From Begonia masoniana (lineage: Eukaryota; Streptophyta; Magnoliopsida; Cucurbitales; Begoniaceae): 64,000 nt of DNA. The notes beneath the pieces are model-generated. The model had not been told where the DNA came from. It worked only from the letters and a program-made list of their open reading frames with translations, and ran no database searches. The position numbers were made by a program, and so were the translations under genes. Below, one piece after another: positions 35,587-45,376 of this stretch. Within the stretch, counting starts at the first letter, position 1. Each line of letters begins with the position of its first letter. The stretch spans positions 17,269,488 to 17,333,487 of the forward strand of contig CM039515.1 of the NCBI GenBank assembly GCA_022432975.1, in the 5' to 3' direction.

Positions 35587-37700
35587 TCAAGCAAATAACT
35601 CTGGATAATTGTCCAACATCTCCTGCTGTCTTTCCCATGTGGCTTCTTCAATGCCGTGGTTCGTCCATAAAACTTTCACCAATGGAATCTCTTTGTTTCT
35701 CAGAGTCTTGATTGTATATTCCAAAATCTGTATTGGTTTCTCCTCATACTCCAGTGTCGGCTCTAAACCAATATCTGATGGCTGGATGACTTGCATTGGA
35801 TCACGCATGCACTTCCTTAACATTGACACATGGAAGACATTATGAACTTTATCCAATGATGGAGGCAGTTGCAGTCTGTACACTGTACTCCCGACTTTTG
35901 CCAAGACAGGGAAGGGTCCAATAAATCTCGGATTAAGTTTTCCTTTCTTGCCAAATCTTAAGACTCCCTTAAATGGTGACACCTTTAAGAATACTTCATC
36001 TCCTACTGCAAACTCGAGTTCCCTCCTCCTTTGATCTGCATAACACTTCTGTCGGCTTTGTGCAGTCATCATTCTTTTTCGAATAGTGGCAATCTTATCT
36101 GACATTTGCTGCAGAATATCGGGTCCAAGAAGTTTTGTTTCGCCAACCTCGTCCCAGTAAAGAGGTGACCTACATTTCCTACCGTACAGTGCTTCATATG
36201 GTGCCATACCAATGGTGGACTGATAACTGTTATTGTAGGAGAACTCAACTAGCGGTAAATGTCTACTCCAAGTTGTCTGAAAGTCAAGTACACATGCTCT
36301 CAACATATCTTCGAGTATTTGAATAGTCCTTTCTGATTGGCCATCGGTCTGTGGGTGAAAAGCCGTGCTGAAAGATAACTTTGTACCTAATGTGCCTTGC
36401 AAACTTTTCCAGAATCGAGAGGTAAACCTGGGGTCACGGTCTGAGACAATGGATACAGGGATTCCATGTAACCTAATAATTTCCTGAACATAGAGATCAG
36501 CAAATTGGTCCATCGTATAGGTGGTCCTCACAGGTAAGAAATGGGCTGATTTTGTCATCCTATCAACCACAACCCAAATACAATCATGCCCTTTTGTCGT
36601 CTTAGGTAGTCCTACTACGAAATCCATAGCTATGTGTTCCCACTTCCATTCGGGAATGGGCAAAGGCTGAAGAGTACCTCCTGGACGTTGGTGCTCGGCT
36701 TTGACTTGTTGGCATACTAAACAGGACTCTACATACTTAGCAACATCTCTTTTTAGGTTAGGCCACCAGTACAGTAACTTCAGGTCTCGGTACATCTTGG
36801 TGCAGCCAGGATGTACAGAAAAGGAAGAGGAGTGCGCCTCAGCTAAGATCAACTTACGCAATTACACATCATTAGGAATGCACCACCGATTCCTAAACCT
36901 CAGGATTCCATCCTTGGAGAGACTGAACTCGGAGGTGGTGTCTTTCAACTTGTTCATCATGCTGATATTTTCCTCTGAATCCCTCTGTTGCCCATCCTTG
37001 ATCTTTTCCAAAATTGTTAGTTGAATAGTTAACTCAGCGAGCAGGATTGATAACTTTGGAACTATCTCCAAGTCAAACATCTGAACTTCTGTTCTCAAAG
37101 GTATAGACATGGTTGAAACCACGGGCTGCATTGTTGTTGACATCCTACTAAGTGCATCAGCTACAGAGTTAGCCTTCCCCGGGTGATACTTGATCTCAAA
37201 ATCGTAGTCCTTGACAAATTCCAACCAACGTTTCTGTCTCATGTTCAACTCCTTCTATGTGAAGAGGTACTTTAGGCTTTTATGGTCAGAAAACACCTCA
37301 CATTGCTGTCCATATAAATAGTGTCTCCAAATCTTCTGGGCAAAAACAACAGCAGCTAGTTCTAGATCATGGGTGGGGTAATTCTGCTCGTGATTCTTTA
37401 GCTACCTAGAAGCATACGCTATAACTTTACCCTCTTGCATCAGGACACAACCTAAACCGACTTTAGACGCATCACAGTAAACACTAAATTTTCCTTCTTC
37501 GGTTGGGAGGGTCAAAACAGGGGCTGTTGTTAACTTCAGTTTCAATTCCCGAAAGCTATCTTCACAGGCTTCGGTCCAAGAATACTTAATGTCCTTCTTC
37601 GTCAAACTCGTCAGGGGTTTAGCTATCATAGAAAATCCCTTGATGAATTTTCTGTAATAGCCTGCCAATCCAAGGAAGTTGCGGACTTCATTGGCATTCT
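35587..37700 (-). pseudogene. A' pol fragment: chromodomain, integrase, RNase H, end of RT
   Basis: Minus strand. 35587-36861 is open for 424 codons: the integrase zinc part ([17 protein letters not shown]), core ([33 protein letters not shown]) and chromodomain-like tail (EEKPIQILE, NKEIPLVKVLW, TWERQQEM). Upstream, 36862-37248 holds the RNase H/integrase linker. Stops lie at about 36862 and at about 37256, where the Gln of FTQKEL is TAG. 37402-37668 has [11 protein letters not shown] and [11 protein letters not shown], then a stop. The fragment breaks off at about 37700 in the RT/RNase H connection, where Cassandra DNA starts. It is very close to element A and clearly the same family. Confidence 0.9.
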
Positions 37701-37760
37701 TTGGGCTGCGGCCTAATCCCCAGAGCGGACAATATCTTGCTGGGAACAGGGGTTGTTACA
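37701..37760 (+). mobile_element. Tail of the Cassandra 5' LTR
   Basis: GGGCTGCGGCCTAATCCCC to GGGGTTGTTACA matches the last 60 bases of the 3' copy (38149-38208). The first three quarters of this LTR are missing and replaced by A' DNA. Confidence 0.85.
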
Positions 37761-37762
37761 AA

Positions 37763-37774
37763 TGGTATCAAAGC
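37763..37774 (+). other. Cassandra primer binding site
   Basis: TGGTATCAAAGC follows the LTR tail by two bases and differs from the initiator-Met complement by one base. Confidence 0.8.
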
Positions 37775-37831
37775 CTGTACCCAACCGGAAATGTGGCCAA
37801 CGAGGACGTTGGGCCCCCGAGGGGGGGTGAT
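37775..37831 (+). other. Cassandra internal region and polypurine tract
   Basis: Only about 57 bases separate the primer site from the 3' LTR. They end in CGAGGGGGGGTGAT, which serves as polypurine tract. There is no coding region, as expected for a TRIM. Confidence 0.75.
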
Positions 37832-38208
37832 TGTAATGACCCGAATATGCACGAATGGGTACGATGGCTGCATGAACCGGAACCCGGATGGCGGTACGTC
37901 CGCGCGGGCGAACCGGAAGGTGACAGGTCGTAAAAAGGGGGTCGTCACAATCCCACATCGCTTGGGGAAGTATGTAGAAATGAAACATATGTAAAGAGAT
38001 CCTTCCAACATAGCAAGACGCGTTTTGGAGCACGATTGGCAACGGATCCCATAAGAACTCCGAAGTTAAAAGTGCTTCGGCAAGAGCAATTCCAGGTTGG
38101 GTGACCTTCCGGGAAGTTCTCGCCAAACAAAGCCGTGAGGGGAGGATATTGGGCTGCGGCCCAATCCCCAAAGCGGACAATATCTTGCTAGGATAAGGGG
38201 TCGTTACA
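37832..38208 (+). mobile_element. Cassandra 3' LTR (377 bp)
   Basis: It starts TGTAATGACCCG and ends GGGGTCGTTACA. It shares the 5S-like domain and flanking parts (CCCACATCGCTTGGGGAAG, CAAGACGCGTTTTGGAGC) with the solo copy at 31634-32041. The first 115 bases differ strongly between the two copies. Confidence 0.88.
38028..38122 (+). ncRNA. 5S rRNA-like domain in the second Cassandra LTR
   Basis: Same layout as at 31860-31958, but box A reads AGTTAAAAGTGCTT instead of AGTTAAGCGTGCTT. The intermediate element is AAGAGCAATTCC and box C reads GGTTGGGTGACCTTCCGGGA. The box A change should weaken TFIIIA/TFIIIC-type recognition. Confidence 0.82.
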
Positions 38209-38338
38209 AGCAAGTACGTATTTCCTTAATAATTTATTTACTTAATTATTCTAAGAGAAATTCATTTTTATAAAATTTTGTGAATTTTGTGACGTACTTT
38301 TCAAAATTAGGATAAATGTAATAATGATAAATAACAAT

Positions 38339-38343
38339 AAATA
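38339..38343. repeat. Target duplication of A, left copy (AAATA)
   Basis: The right copy is at 47788-47792. Both are perfect. Confidence 0.9.
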
Positions 38344-38503
38344 TGTAACACCCGACATTTCGGCCAGGTGAATTTTTCTGACCATTCTCATTGTTACCCT
38401 TTATTTAACCTTTATGATTAAATTTAACGTTGAGGCAAATTCATTACAAGTTGAGTAAAACTAGGTTGAGTGGCAATTTTGTAATAAAGATTGAAGGATT
38501 AGG

Positions 38504-38511
38504 TATAAATA
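38504..38511 (+). promoter_or_regulatory. TATA box of the A LTR
   Basis: TATAAATA, with the predicted transcript start about 30 bp downstream. Its copy in the 3' LTR is at 45537-45544. A', H and other gypsy LTRs here have the same box at a similar distance. Confidence 0.7.
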
Positions 38512-38647
38512 GAAAATGGAAACCTTAAATCTCATTTAAACCTCACTGCAGCCGACATTTCCTCTCGGCGACTCCCTTCTTCTCTGGAGCCTTTTTCCTC
38601 CCCAGCAACTGGTTTTTCAACCTCCACTCCGATAACCCGCATTCTAG

Positions 38648-38954
38648 GTAAGATTTTGACAATGTAGATGCCGGGTAGTCATTTAGAACTCTGTTTTCAG
38701 TTGAACTTGTACTTTCGGGCTCTTCAATGGCTGAGTCAGTTGGTTATCGTTCTTTATCTTCATTTGGTAATGCCACCTTTAAATCGATTCTGGACCTTTT
38801 ATATAACCGACCCCGTTTAATCGATAGCTATATCTAGCTGTTTCGGTTTTGGATTTCAGACTGCACAGAGAACCTTAGCTGTTAGATTCTAGGATGACTT
38901 TCGATTAGAACTTTTAGGACTTTATTTTAACTACTGTAATGTGAAATGTGTTAG
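38648..38954 (+). other. Predicted leader intron 1 of A
   Basis: The donor is TTCTAG/GTAAGATTT and the acceptor GTGTTAG/GTGAAGAAG. It is followed by a 46-base exon that ends in the strong donor at 39001. Confidence 0.45.
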
Positions 38955-39000
38955 GTGAAGAAGTTGAAGAGAAGGTGATTCAAGTTGCTAAGGAATCCAG

Positions 39001-39622
39001 GTAAGTGAATGTATTAAGTTTCCGGCCAATAGGGCCCTACATCAAAGGATTAAGTTAGATTTAGTGAACATTGTCTGCTATATGTTTGATGAAATGTCGA
39101 TGGATATGGTTCTGTTATTCTCATGTACTCCCCTGTCTTAGTTCGATGATTAAGTGCATTTATGTTATGCATCATGTTTTACTTCTCAAGCATATGAAAA
39201 TGTTTTGAAATATGTTTTCTCATGAATAAGGTAAGAAGATAAAACTTATGCAACGTGGTTAAGTGAGGGTTGGGGGTGGTTCGGCGTATGTCACAGTCCG
39301 CAGTAGGACATATGAATACGACCCGCAGTAGGGACCATGATCAAACTCACTGTCGAACCCCCTTTACCGGCACAAATCCTCCCTTAAACCACATAATGTA
39401 ATGAAGAATATGAATGATGAAAGGAATGATGAATATGAGCATGTCTACGAATGATGATTATGAACAATGAATACGAGATACGATTATGAATGATGATTAA
39501 GATAAGTACATGAAAAGAAAAGACTTATGAGCATGTTTTTCTCCAAGTTATGCATTCATGAACTCATAATAGTTTGCATTCCTTACTAAGCCTTAGGCTT
39601 ACAGTTACACCTTATGATGTAG
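39001..39622 (+). other. Predicted leader intron 2 of A
   Basis: The donor is AATCCAG/GTAAGTGAATG, the branch-like block CCTTACTAAGCCTTAGGC is at about 39582-39599, and the acceptor is TTATGATGTAG/GTGAAG. This signal set is shared by the other gypsy LTRs of the window. Confidence 0.5.
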
Positions 39623-40009
39623 GTGAAGAAATATCAGGTGAGGAATTCAAAGTTGATGAAAATGTCTAAGCTAGGTTGCTGGAGGTGATCAGTGTGAAAT
39701 CTGTGGCTGGATGGCGAATGGGGAATTCTGGTTAAAGCTCGTATAAGTTTTAATGAAGTTGTTAAGAAGCCAAGTCAAGTAGGTTCGGATTATTTAACAA
39801 TTTGGGATTTTAGAAACTGCCTGTCTTAATTTCAGAGTCCGAAGATATAGCTATAGTTATCAAATGAACTATTTTAATTAAGTCTTCCGCTGTGTGAGTT
39901 TGAATGAGTTCATGATTTATTCTGATGAGTTTTGGCCATTAAGATTTAAGTTATGAGGTTTACATTTATCAAGATAGAAGTCTAAAAAAAAAGGGGGGAT
40001 GTCTGATGC

Positions 40010-40610
40010 CGAGGGATGATGGAGGAAAAGTATTTGTCTTCCGGCTGACGTCATCGGCAGGAGGGTTGTGATGGGAGTCGGGTAAGTTTGACTTCCGGAG
40101 GACGTCATCGGAAGAGGAAGAGTATTTGTCTTCCGGCTGACGTCACCGGCAGATAAGGGGTATTTGCCATCGGCAGATGAGAGCCTCGCTTATGGTTCTC
40201 TCATCGGCAGACATGGGACGTATCATCGGCAGATGGTGAGTTAATCTGTCGGAAGATGTAGTTGTCTTAAGCCATCGGCAGATGACGACAATGTCTGTTA
40301 TCTGGCGATCGGTATGAGTAGTGAGTTAAGTTACCGGAAGATGTGATGCCACGTCATCGGCAGATATAGAGTATTTGCCATCGGCAGATGAGAGCATCGT
40401 CTATTGTTCTCTCATCGGCAGATGTAGGTGGCTTCCGTTGTATAATTGAACGGTGTTTTAATTGGTCACACGAGTTGCACGTGACTGTCGGCAGATGCAA
40501 ATATGTGTGCCTGCCGATAGATGTTTAATGAATCATGTGAGATGCACGTGCTGACCGGTAGAACAACTAGATGTTTGTCGTTTAGCGATCGGCAGGAGTG
40601 AAAGCTAAAC
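40010..40610 (+). repeat. ATCGGCAGATG / TGACGTCA motif array in the A 5' LTR
   Basis: About ten ATCGGCAGATG-like words are mixed with three CTTCCGG-(2-3)-GACGTCA(T/C)CGG words, two of which carry TGACGTCA. The words are dispersed rather than tandem. The same block is in the 3' LTR at about 47043-47643. Confidence 0.85.
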
Positions 40611-40758
40611 GCGGTTATTCAGCGAATTTAAGTTAAGATGAGATATGATATAAGTCTGAGAAAAAAAAAGTATACTACGATTACAGAGGTATAAAAGTAC
40701 GGATAAGTTTAAAGGAAAGTCATGACACGTGACGATCCTCCTCGGGTCGTTACAATTA

Positions 40759-40770
40759 TGGTATCAGAGC
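40759..40770 (+). other. Primer binding site of A
   Basis: TGGTATCAGAGC is a perfect match to the initiator tRNA-Met complement, four bases after the LTR. Confidence 0.92.
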
Positions 40771-40914
40771 TAAACCAGGTTCTAAAATCGGTTCTGCAGA
40801 CTGCCTTCCAGCACAGATTGCCACCTGAGTACTCTCCAACAACTGTAAGTGTTTACGATTCTAGTGATGTCATTATGTTAAGATGTGTTTCTATTATTGT
40901 TTAGGAATCTCAAG

Positions 40915-43146
40915 ATGGTAAGAGGTCAACAGAGGGAAGACAACGTGGATAGTACCACCGTTGCTCAGCTAATAGAATTAGTTAATCGCCAATCACGACA
41001 AATAGAGCAACTAGTGATTACTAGAGAAGAGCTTGGGAACTCCAGCTCTAATGTAACTCATGATCATGGGGGTGAGCGCTTCCACAGGCTCAGACCCCCG
41101 ACATTCAATGGCCAAGTTTCTGACCCTATTTATGTTGAGGAATGGATCCGAAAAGTAGAGGACATGTTTAAGTATACGAAAGTTGATGAAGGAGATAGAG
41201 TCACCTATGCTGTCTATCATTTGGAGCTGAATGCAAGGCATTGGTGGGATTCTCTTCAGAGCACTGTTAATGCAGAGACTATGACTTGGGATATGTTTAA
41301 GACTGCCTTCTTTGACAAGTACTTCAATAGGACCGTTCAGGCCAGCAAGAAGAAAGAATTCATGAACCTGCGGCAAACTGGCTCCGTGACGGATTATATA
41401 TGCAAATTCGATGCTTTGTCACGGTTTGCTCCCCGACTGGTTGAGAATGATGAAGACAAGATTTACCAATTTGTTCAAGGACTGAAGCCGAGTTTGTATG
41501 TGAAGGTAAAGACTTCTGGGATACACAATATACCTTATGGCGAAGTGACGGCTAAGGCCCTGGAATTGGAGGAGGCTGAGATGACAGCTTATGCACAGCG
41601 TGAACAGCCAAGGAAGTTCACTAAGGAGACTCAACCACCACCACGGCAGAACAAGGGATGGCAACCCCAGCAGAACAGAAACCAGCAACAACAACAGCAA
41701 GGTGTTAAGAGATCCTTCAATCCAAGTGATGACCAAGGAAGAGGAAAGCGACCTTCGGCTCCCCTATGTTCCAACTGTCAGAAGAATCACCATGGGGAGT
41801 GCAAGCTGCACTCTGGCCGTTGCTATAGATGCGACAAGGTTGGACACATAGCCAGAGACTGCCCGATGCCATCAGACCCGAATCGAATTAGAGTTGCACC
41901 AAGAGTCTATGCTATGATGGAGGATGAAGATGTTGAACCACACACGGTCATATCAGGTACCATTATGGTTTGTGGTTTTTCTGCTTATACACTTATTGAT
42001 ACGGGAGCCACACACTCATTCATAGCAACCCTGTTTGTGTGTAAACATAAGTTAGAACTTTCGCCAGTTGATAAACCGTATAGAGTTATGTTACCATCAG
42101 GGAAGTCTTTACATTCTGAGCAAATGTTGAAGGGTGATGTTTTGTCCTTAGGAGATAAGGAGCTATATGTAGAACTGATTATGATTGACATGAAAGGATA
42201 TGAGATTATTTTAGGAATGGATTGGTTATTTAGGCATTATGCCACGATTAGTTGTAGGTCTGGCCTAGTTGATTTCCGACCCCCAAATGGAGATCGGTAT
42301 ACCTTCCAAGCTATTCCAAAGATGAGTAAGATACCAATCATATCCTCACTAGTGACTCAACGGTTACTGAAGAGTGGTTGCTTGAGTTACCTAGCTAACA
42401 TAATGGATGTCCGAGTAAAGAATAAAGTGGAATTACAAGGTATTCCTACCGTACGAGAGTTTCCTGAAGCATTCTTGGACGACTTACCGGGACTACCACC
42501 CGATAGAGAGATAGAATTTGTGATTGATACATACCCCGAGGCATTACCTGTGTCTAAGAATCCTTACCGAATGGCACCTGTTGAGTTGAAAGAATTAAAG
42601 GTCCAACTACAGGAATTAGTTGACAAGGGATTTATACGTTCTAGTAGTTCTCCCTGGGGCGCACCTGTCCTTTTCGTTAAAAAGAAAGATGGTTCTCTTA
42701 GAATGTGTATAGACTACAGAGAACTGAATAAGTTGACAGTCAAGAATAAATATCCTTTACCCCGGATTGATGACCTGTTTGACCAACTACAAGGAGCTAA
42801 GGTATTCTCAAAGATTGACTTACGTTCGGGTTATTACCAACTGAAAGTTAAGGAAGGAGATATACCAAAGACAGCCTTCAGAACCCGATACGGACACTAT
42901 GAATTTCTTGTAATGTCATTTGGACTGACTAACGCGCCTGCAGCTTTCATGGACTTGATGAACCGAGTGTTTCGTGAGTACCTGGATAAGTTTGTAATTG
43001 TGTTTATAGATGACATTTTAATATACTCACAGACTGAAACCGACCATGCAGAACATTTGAGAATAGTATTATCAACCTTAAACAGCAGCAGCTTTATGCC
43101 AAATTGTCCAAATGTGAATTTTGGCTGGATAAGGTCAACTTTTTAG
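40915..43146 (+). CDS. A gag-protease-RT (first part of gag-pol, ends after a frameshift)
   Basis: I choose ATG 40915 (MVRGQQRED), whose product aligns with other gag starts; an in-frame upstream Met exists at 40885. The gag domain lies at about residues 50-240 ([29 protein letters not shown]). A Gln-rich basic part precedes one zinc knuckle at about 303 ([14 protein letters not shown]). The protease [11 protein letters not shown] is at about 360, with ILGMDWL near 437. RT follows at about 520-710, with [19 protein letters not shown] near 599, [12 protein letters not shown], and the catalytic FIDDILIYS near 697. In the wild family gag and pol form one frame. Here a missing base in the TTAAACAGC stretch (43079-43082) turns the last 20 or so codons into nonsense and ends the frame at 43146. 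Confidence 0.92.
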   Translation: MVRGQQREDNVDSTTVAQLIELVNRQSRQIEQLVITREELGNSSSNVTHDHGGERFHRLRPPTFNGQVSDPIYVEEWIRKVEDMFKYTKVDEGDRVTYAVYHLELNARHWWDSLQSTVNAETMTWDMFKTAFFDKYFNRTVQASKKKEFMNLRQTGSVTDYICKFDALSRFAPRLVENDEDKIYQFVQGLKPSLYVKVKTSGIHNIPYGEVTAKALELEEAEMTAYAQREQPRKFTKETQPPPRQNKGWQPQQNRNQQQQQQGVKRSFNPSDDQGRGKRPSAPLCSNCQKNHHGECKLHSGRCYRCDKVGHIARDCPMPSDPNRIRVAPRVYAMMEDEDVEPHTVISGTIMVCGFSAYTLIDTGATHSFIATLFVCKHKLELSPVDKPYRVMLPSGKSLHSEQMLKGDVLSLGDKELYVELIMIDMKGYEIILGMDWLFRHYATISCRSGLVDFRPPNGDRYTFQAIPKMSKIPIISSLVTQRLLKSGCLSYLANIMDVRVKNKVELQGIPTVREFPEAFLDDLPGLPPDREIEFVIDTYPEALPVSKNPYRMAPVELKELKVQLQELVDKGFIRSSSSPWGAPVLFVKKKDGSLRMCIDYRELNKLTVKNKYPLPRIDDLFDQLQGAKVFSKIDLRSGYYQLKVKEGDIPKTAFRTRYGHYEFLVMSFGLTNAPAAFMDLMNRVFREYLDKFVIVFIDDILIYSQTETDHAEHLRIVLSTLNSSSFMPNCPNVNFGWIRSTF

Positions 43147-45335
43147 GTCATGTCATTTCTGCTGAGGGCATATCAGTAGATCCAACTAAGGTTCAGGCCG
43201 TTAAGGATTGGCCACAGCCAAAGAATGTCAGTGAAGTTCGAAGTTTCCTTGGTCTGGCTGGCTACTATAGAAAGTTCATTAAAGGATTCTCTATGATAGC
43301 TAAACCTTTGACCAATTTAACCAAGAAGGACCTCAAGTACTTTTGGACCGAAGCTTGTGAAGATAGCTTCCAATCATTGAAACAGAAGTTAACGACAGCC
43401 CCGCTATTAACTCTCCCAACTGAAGAAGGAAAATTTAGTGTTTATTGTGACGCATCCAAGATTGGTTTGGGATGTGTTTTGATGCAAGAAGGTAAAGTTG
43501 TGGCGTATGCCTCTAGGCAGCTAAAAGGTTATGAACAGAATTACCCCACTCATGATTTAGAGCTAGCTGCAGTTGTTTTTGCTTTAAAAATTTGGAGGCA
43601 CTATTTGTATGGACAGCAGTGCGATGTGTTTTCTGACCACAAGAGTTTAAAGTATCTTTTCACCCAAAAGGAATTAAACATGAGACAAAGACGTTGGTTA
43701 GAATTTGTTAAGGACTATGACTTTGAAATCAAGTACCACCCGGGTAAGGCTAATGCTGTAGCCGATGCTTTGAGCAGAATGTCAAAAACAATGCAACCCG
43801 CAGTGTCAGTTTTGTCTGCACCCTTGAGGACTGAAGTTCAGAAGTTTGAATTGGAACTAGTTCCAGAGTTGTCAGCCTTACTTACCGATTTGACCATTCA
43901 ACCAACGGTTTTGGAAAAGATCAAAGAGTCACAACAGAAGGATTCCGAGGAGAATAACAGTATGATGAATAAGTTGAAGGACGCCACCTCCGAGTTTAGT
44001 CTTTCCAATGATGGAATCCTGAGATTTAGGAATCGATGGTATGTCCCTTGTGATGAAGAATTACGTAAGTTGATTTTGGCCGAGGCTCACTCGTCTTCCT
44101 TTTCTATACATCCCGGTAGCACCAAGATGTATCGAGACTTGAAGTTACTTTATTGGTGGCCTAATATGAAGAGGGATGTCGCCAAGTACGTAGAATCATG
44201 CTTGGTATGCCAGCAAGTTAAAGCCGAGCACCAACGACCAGGAGGTACCCTTCAACCTCTACCTATTCCCGAATGGAAGTGGGAAAACATTGCCATGGAT
44301 TTTGTTGTAGGCTTACCTAAAACAACTAAAGGACATGACAGTATTTGGGTTGTGATTGATAGGATGACAAAGTCAGCTCATTTCTTACCTGTAAAGACAA
44401 CCTACACGATGGACCAACTTGCTAATCTTTACGTTCAAGAAATTATCAGATTGCATGGGATTCCCGTATCCATAGTCTCTGATCGTGACCCTAGATTCAC
44501 CTCCCGATTCTGGAAAAGTTTACAAGGTACCTTAGGCACAAAGTTATCCTTCAGCACCGCTTTTCACCCGCAGACGGATGGACAATCCGAGAGGACCATT
44601 CAGATACTCGAGGATATGTTGAGAGCATGTGTGCTTGACTTTCAGACTACATGGAGTAGACACCTACCTCCGATTGAGTTTTCTTACAACAATAGTTACC
44701 AGTCCACCATTGGTATGGCACCCTATGAAGCTTTGTATGGCAGGAAATGTAGGTCACCTTTGTACTGGGATGAGGTTGGTGAAGCGAAGTTATTGGGCCC
44801 AGAGATTTTGCAACAGATGTCAGACAAGATTACAGTCATTAGGAAAAGGATGTTAACTGCACAAAGCCGGCAGAAGAGTTATGCGGACCAAAGAAGAAGA
44901 GATCTTGAATTTTCTGTTGGCGATGAAGTTTTCCTGAAGATTTCACCATTTAGAGGAGTCTTAAGATTTGGTAAGAAGGGAAAGCTTAACCCACGGTTCA
45001 TTGGACCATTCCCTGTCTTAGCTAAGATTGGTAGCACAGCCTATAGATTACTTTTGCCTCCATCTTTGGAAAAGGTTCACAATGTCTTTCATGTGTCTAT
45101 GCTAAGGAAATGCATACGTGATCCGACTCAGGTTGTTGAACCAACAGAAATCGAAATTGAACCTAATTTGGTGTATGAAGAGAAACCAGTACAAATTTTG
45201 GATTCTACAGTGAAGACTCTAAGGAATAAAGAGATCTTGTTGGTTAAGGTCTTGTGGAAGAATCATGGTATTGAAGAAGCTACATGGGAACTACAGCAGG
45301 ATATGTTGGACAAGTATCCAAAACTCTTTGCTTGA
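43082..45335 (+). CDS. A RNase H-integrase-chromodomain (second part of gag-pol)
   Basis: Open from just after the frameshift; the first in-frame Met is 43104. It covers the RT thumb ([11 protein letters not shown]), RNase H ([33 protein letters not shown]) and linker, and the integrase zinc-binding part (AEAHSS through H-P-G to [12 protein letters not shown]). The integrase core follows, with catalytic D, D, E seen in [20 protein letters not shown] and [10 protein letters not shown]. The end is a chromodomain-like tail ([30 protein letters not shown]) with stop TGA at 45333. The tail type is that of chromoviruses, where it guides integration to certain chromatin. With the one-base deletion this part could only be made with a rare frameshift, so the copy is probably dependent on other members. 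Confidence 0.92.
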
Positions 45336-45363
45336 CCAATTTTCGAGGACGAAAATTTTGTTT

Positions 45364-45376
45364 AAGGAGGGGTGGA
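45364..45376 (+). other. Polypurine tract of A
   Basis: AAGGAGGGGTGGA directly precedes the 3' LTR. The box TTTTCGAGGACGAAAATTTT lies just upstream. Confidence 0.88.

Larger units (their letters stand above)
33098..38208. mobile_element. Composite insertion: minus-strand gypsy A' piece joined to a plus-strand Cassandra
   Basis: The left end TGTAACGACCCC is the U5 tip of the A' 3' LTR. The right end GGGGTCGTTACA is the U5 tip of a Cassandra LTR. Thus both outer ends are U5 tips and form a 12-bp perfect inverted repeat. One AGCAA duplication flanks the whole. Inside, A' runs in antisense from LTR through integrase and RNase H into RT and stops at about 37700, where Cassandra begins within its first LTR. 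The A' 5' LTR, gag and most of RT are absent. Origin by template switching, or by two later deletions, is discussed in the findings. Confidence 0.8.
38344..40754 (+). mobile_element. 5' LTR of A (2411 bp)
   Basis: It runs from TGTAACACCCGACATTTCGG to CTCGGGTCGTTACA. The TATA box lies 160 bp in, so U3 is short and most of the LTR is transcribed leader. It contains two predicted introns and a motif array (about 40010-40610). Confidence 0.93.

Noticed and set aside
31860..38122. 5S rRNA genes
   Set aside because: Both copies sit within LTRs with TG...CA ends and cover the 5S sequence only in part, with changed intermediate element and box C. They are Cassandra domains, not ribosomal genes.
37679..38213. 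Several overlapping frames over the Cassandra block
   Set aside because: Cassandra is non-coding; the frames result from GC-rich sequence and differ between copies.
40759..40770. tRNA gene remnant
   Set aside because: Only the 12-base primer complement is present, in the expected place after each 5' LTR.
43079..43146. Programmed frameshift between RT and RNase H of element A
   Set aside because: Related copies C and E show one frame at this point, and no family of plant Ty3 elements shifts frame within RT. A one-base deletion is the simpler reading.
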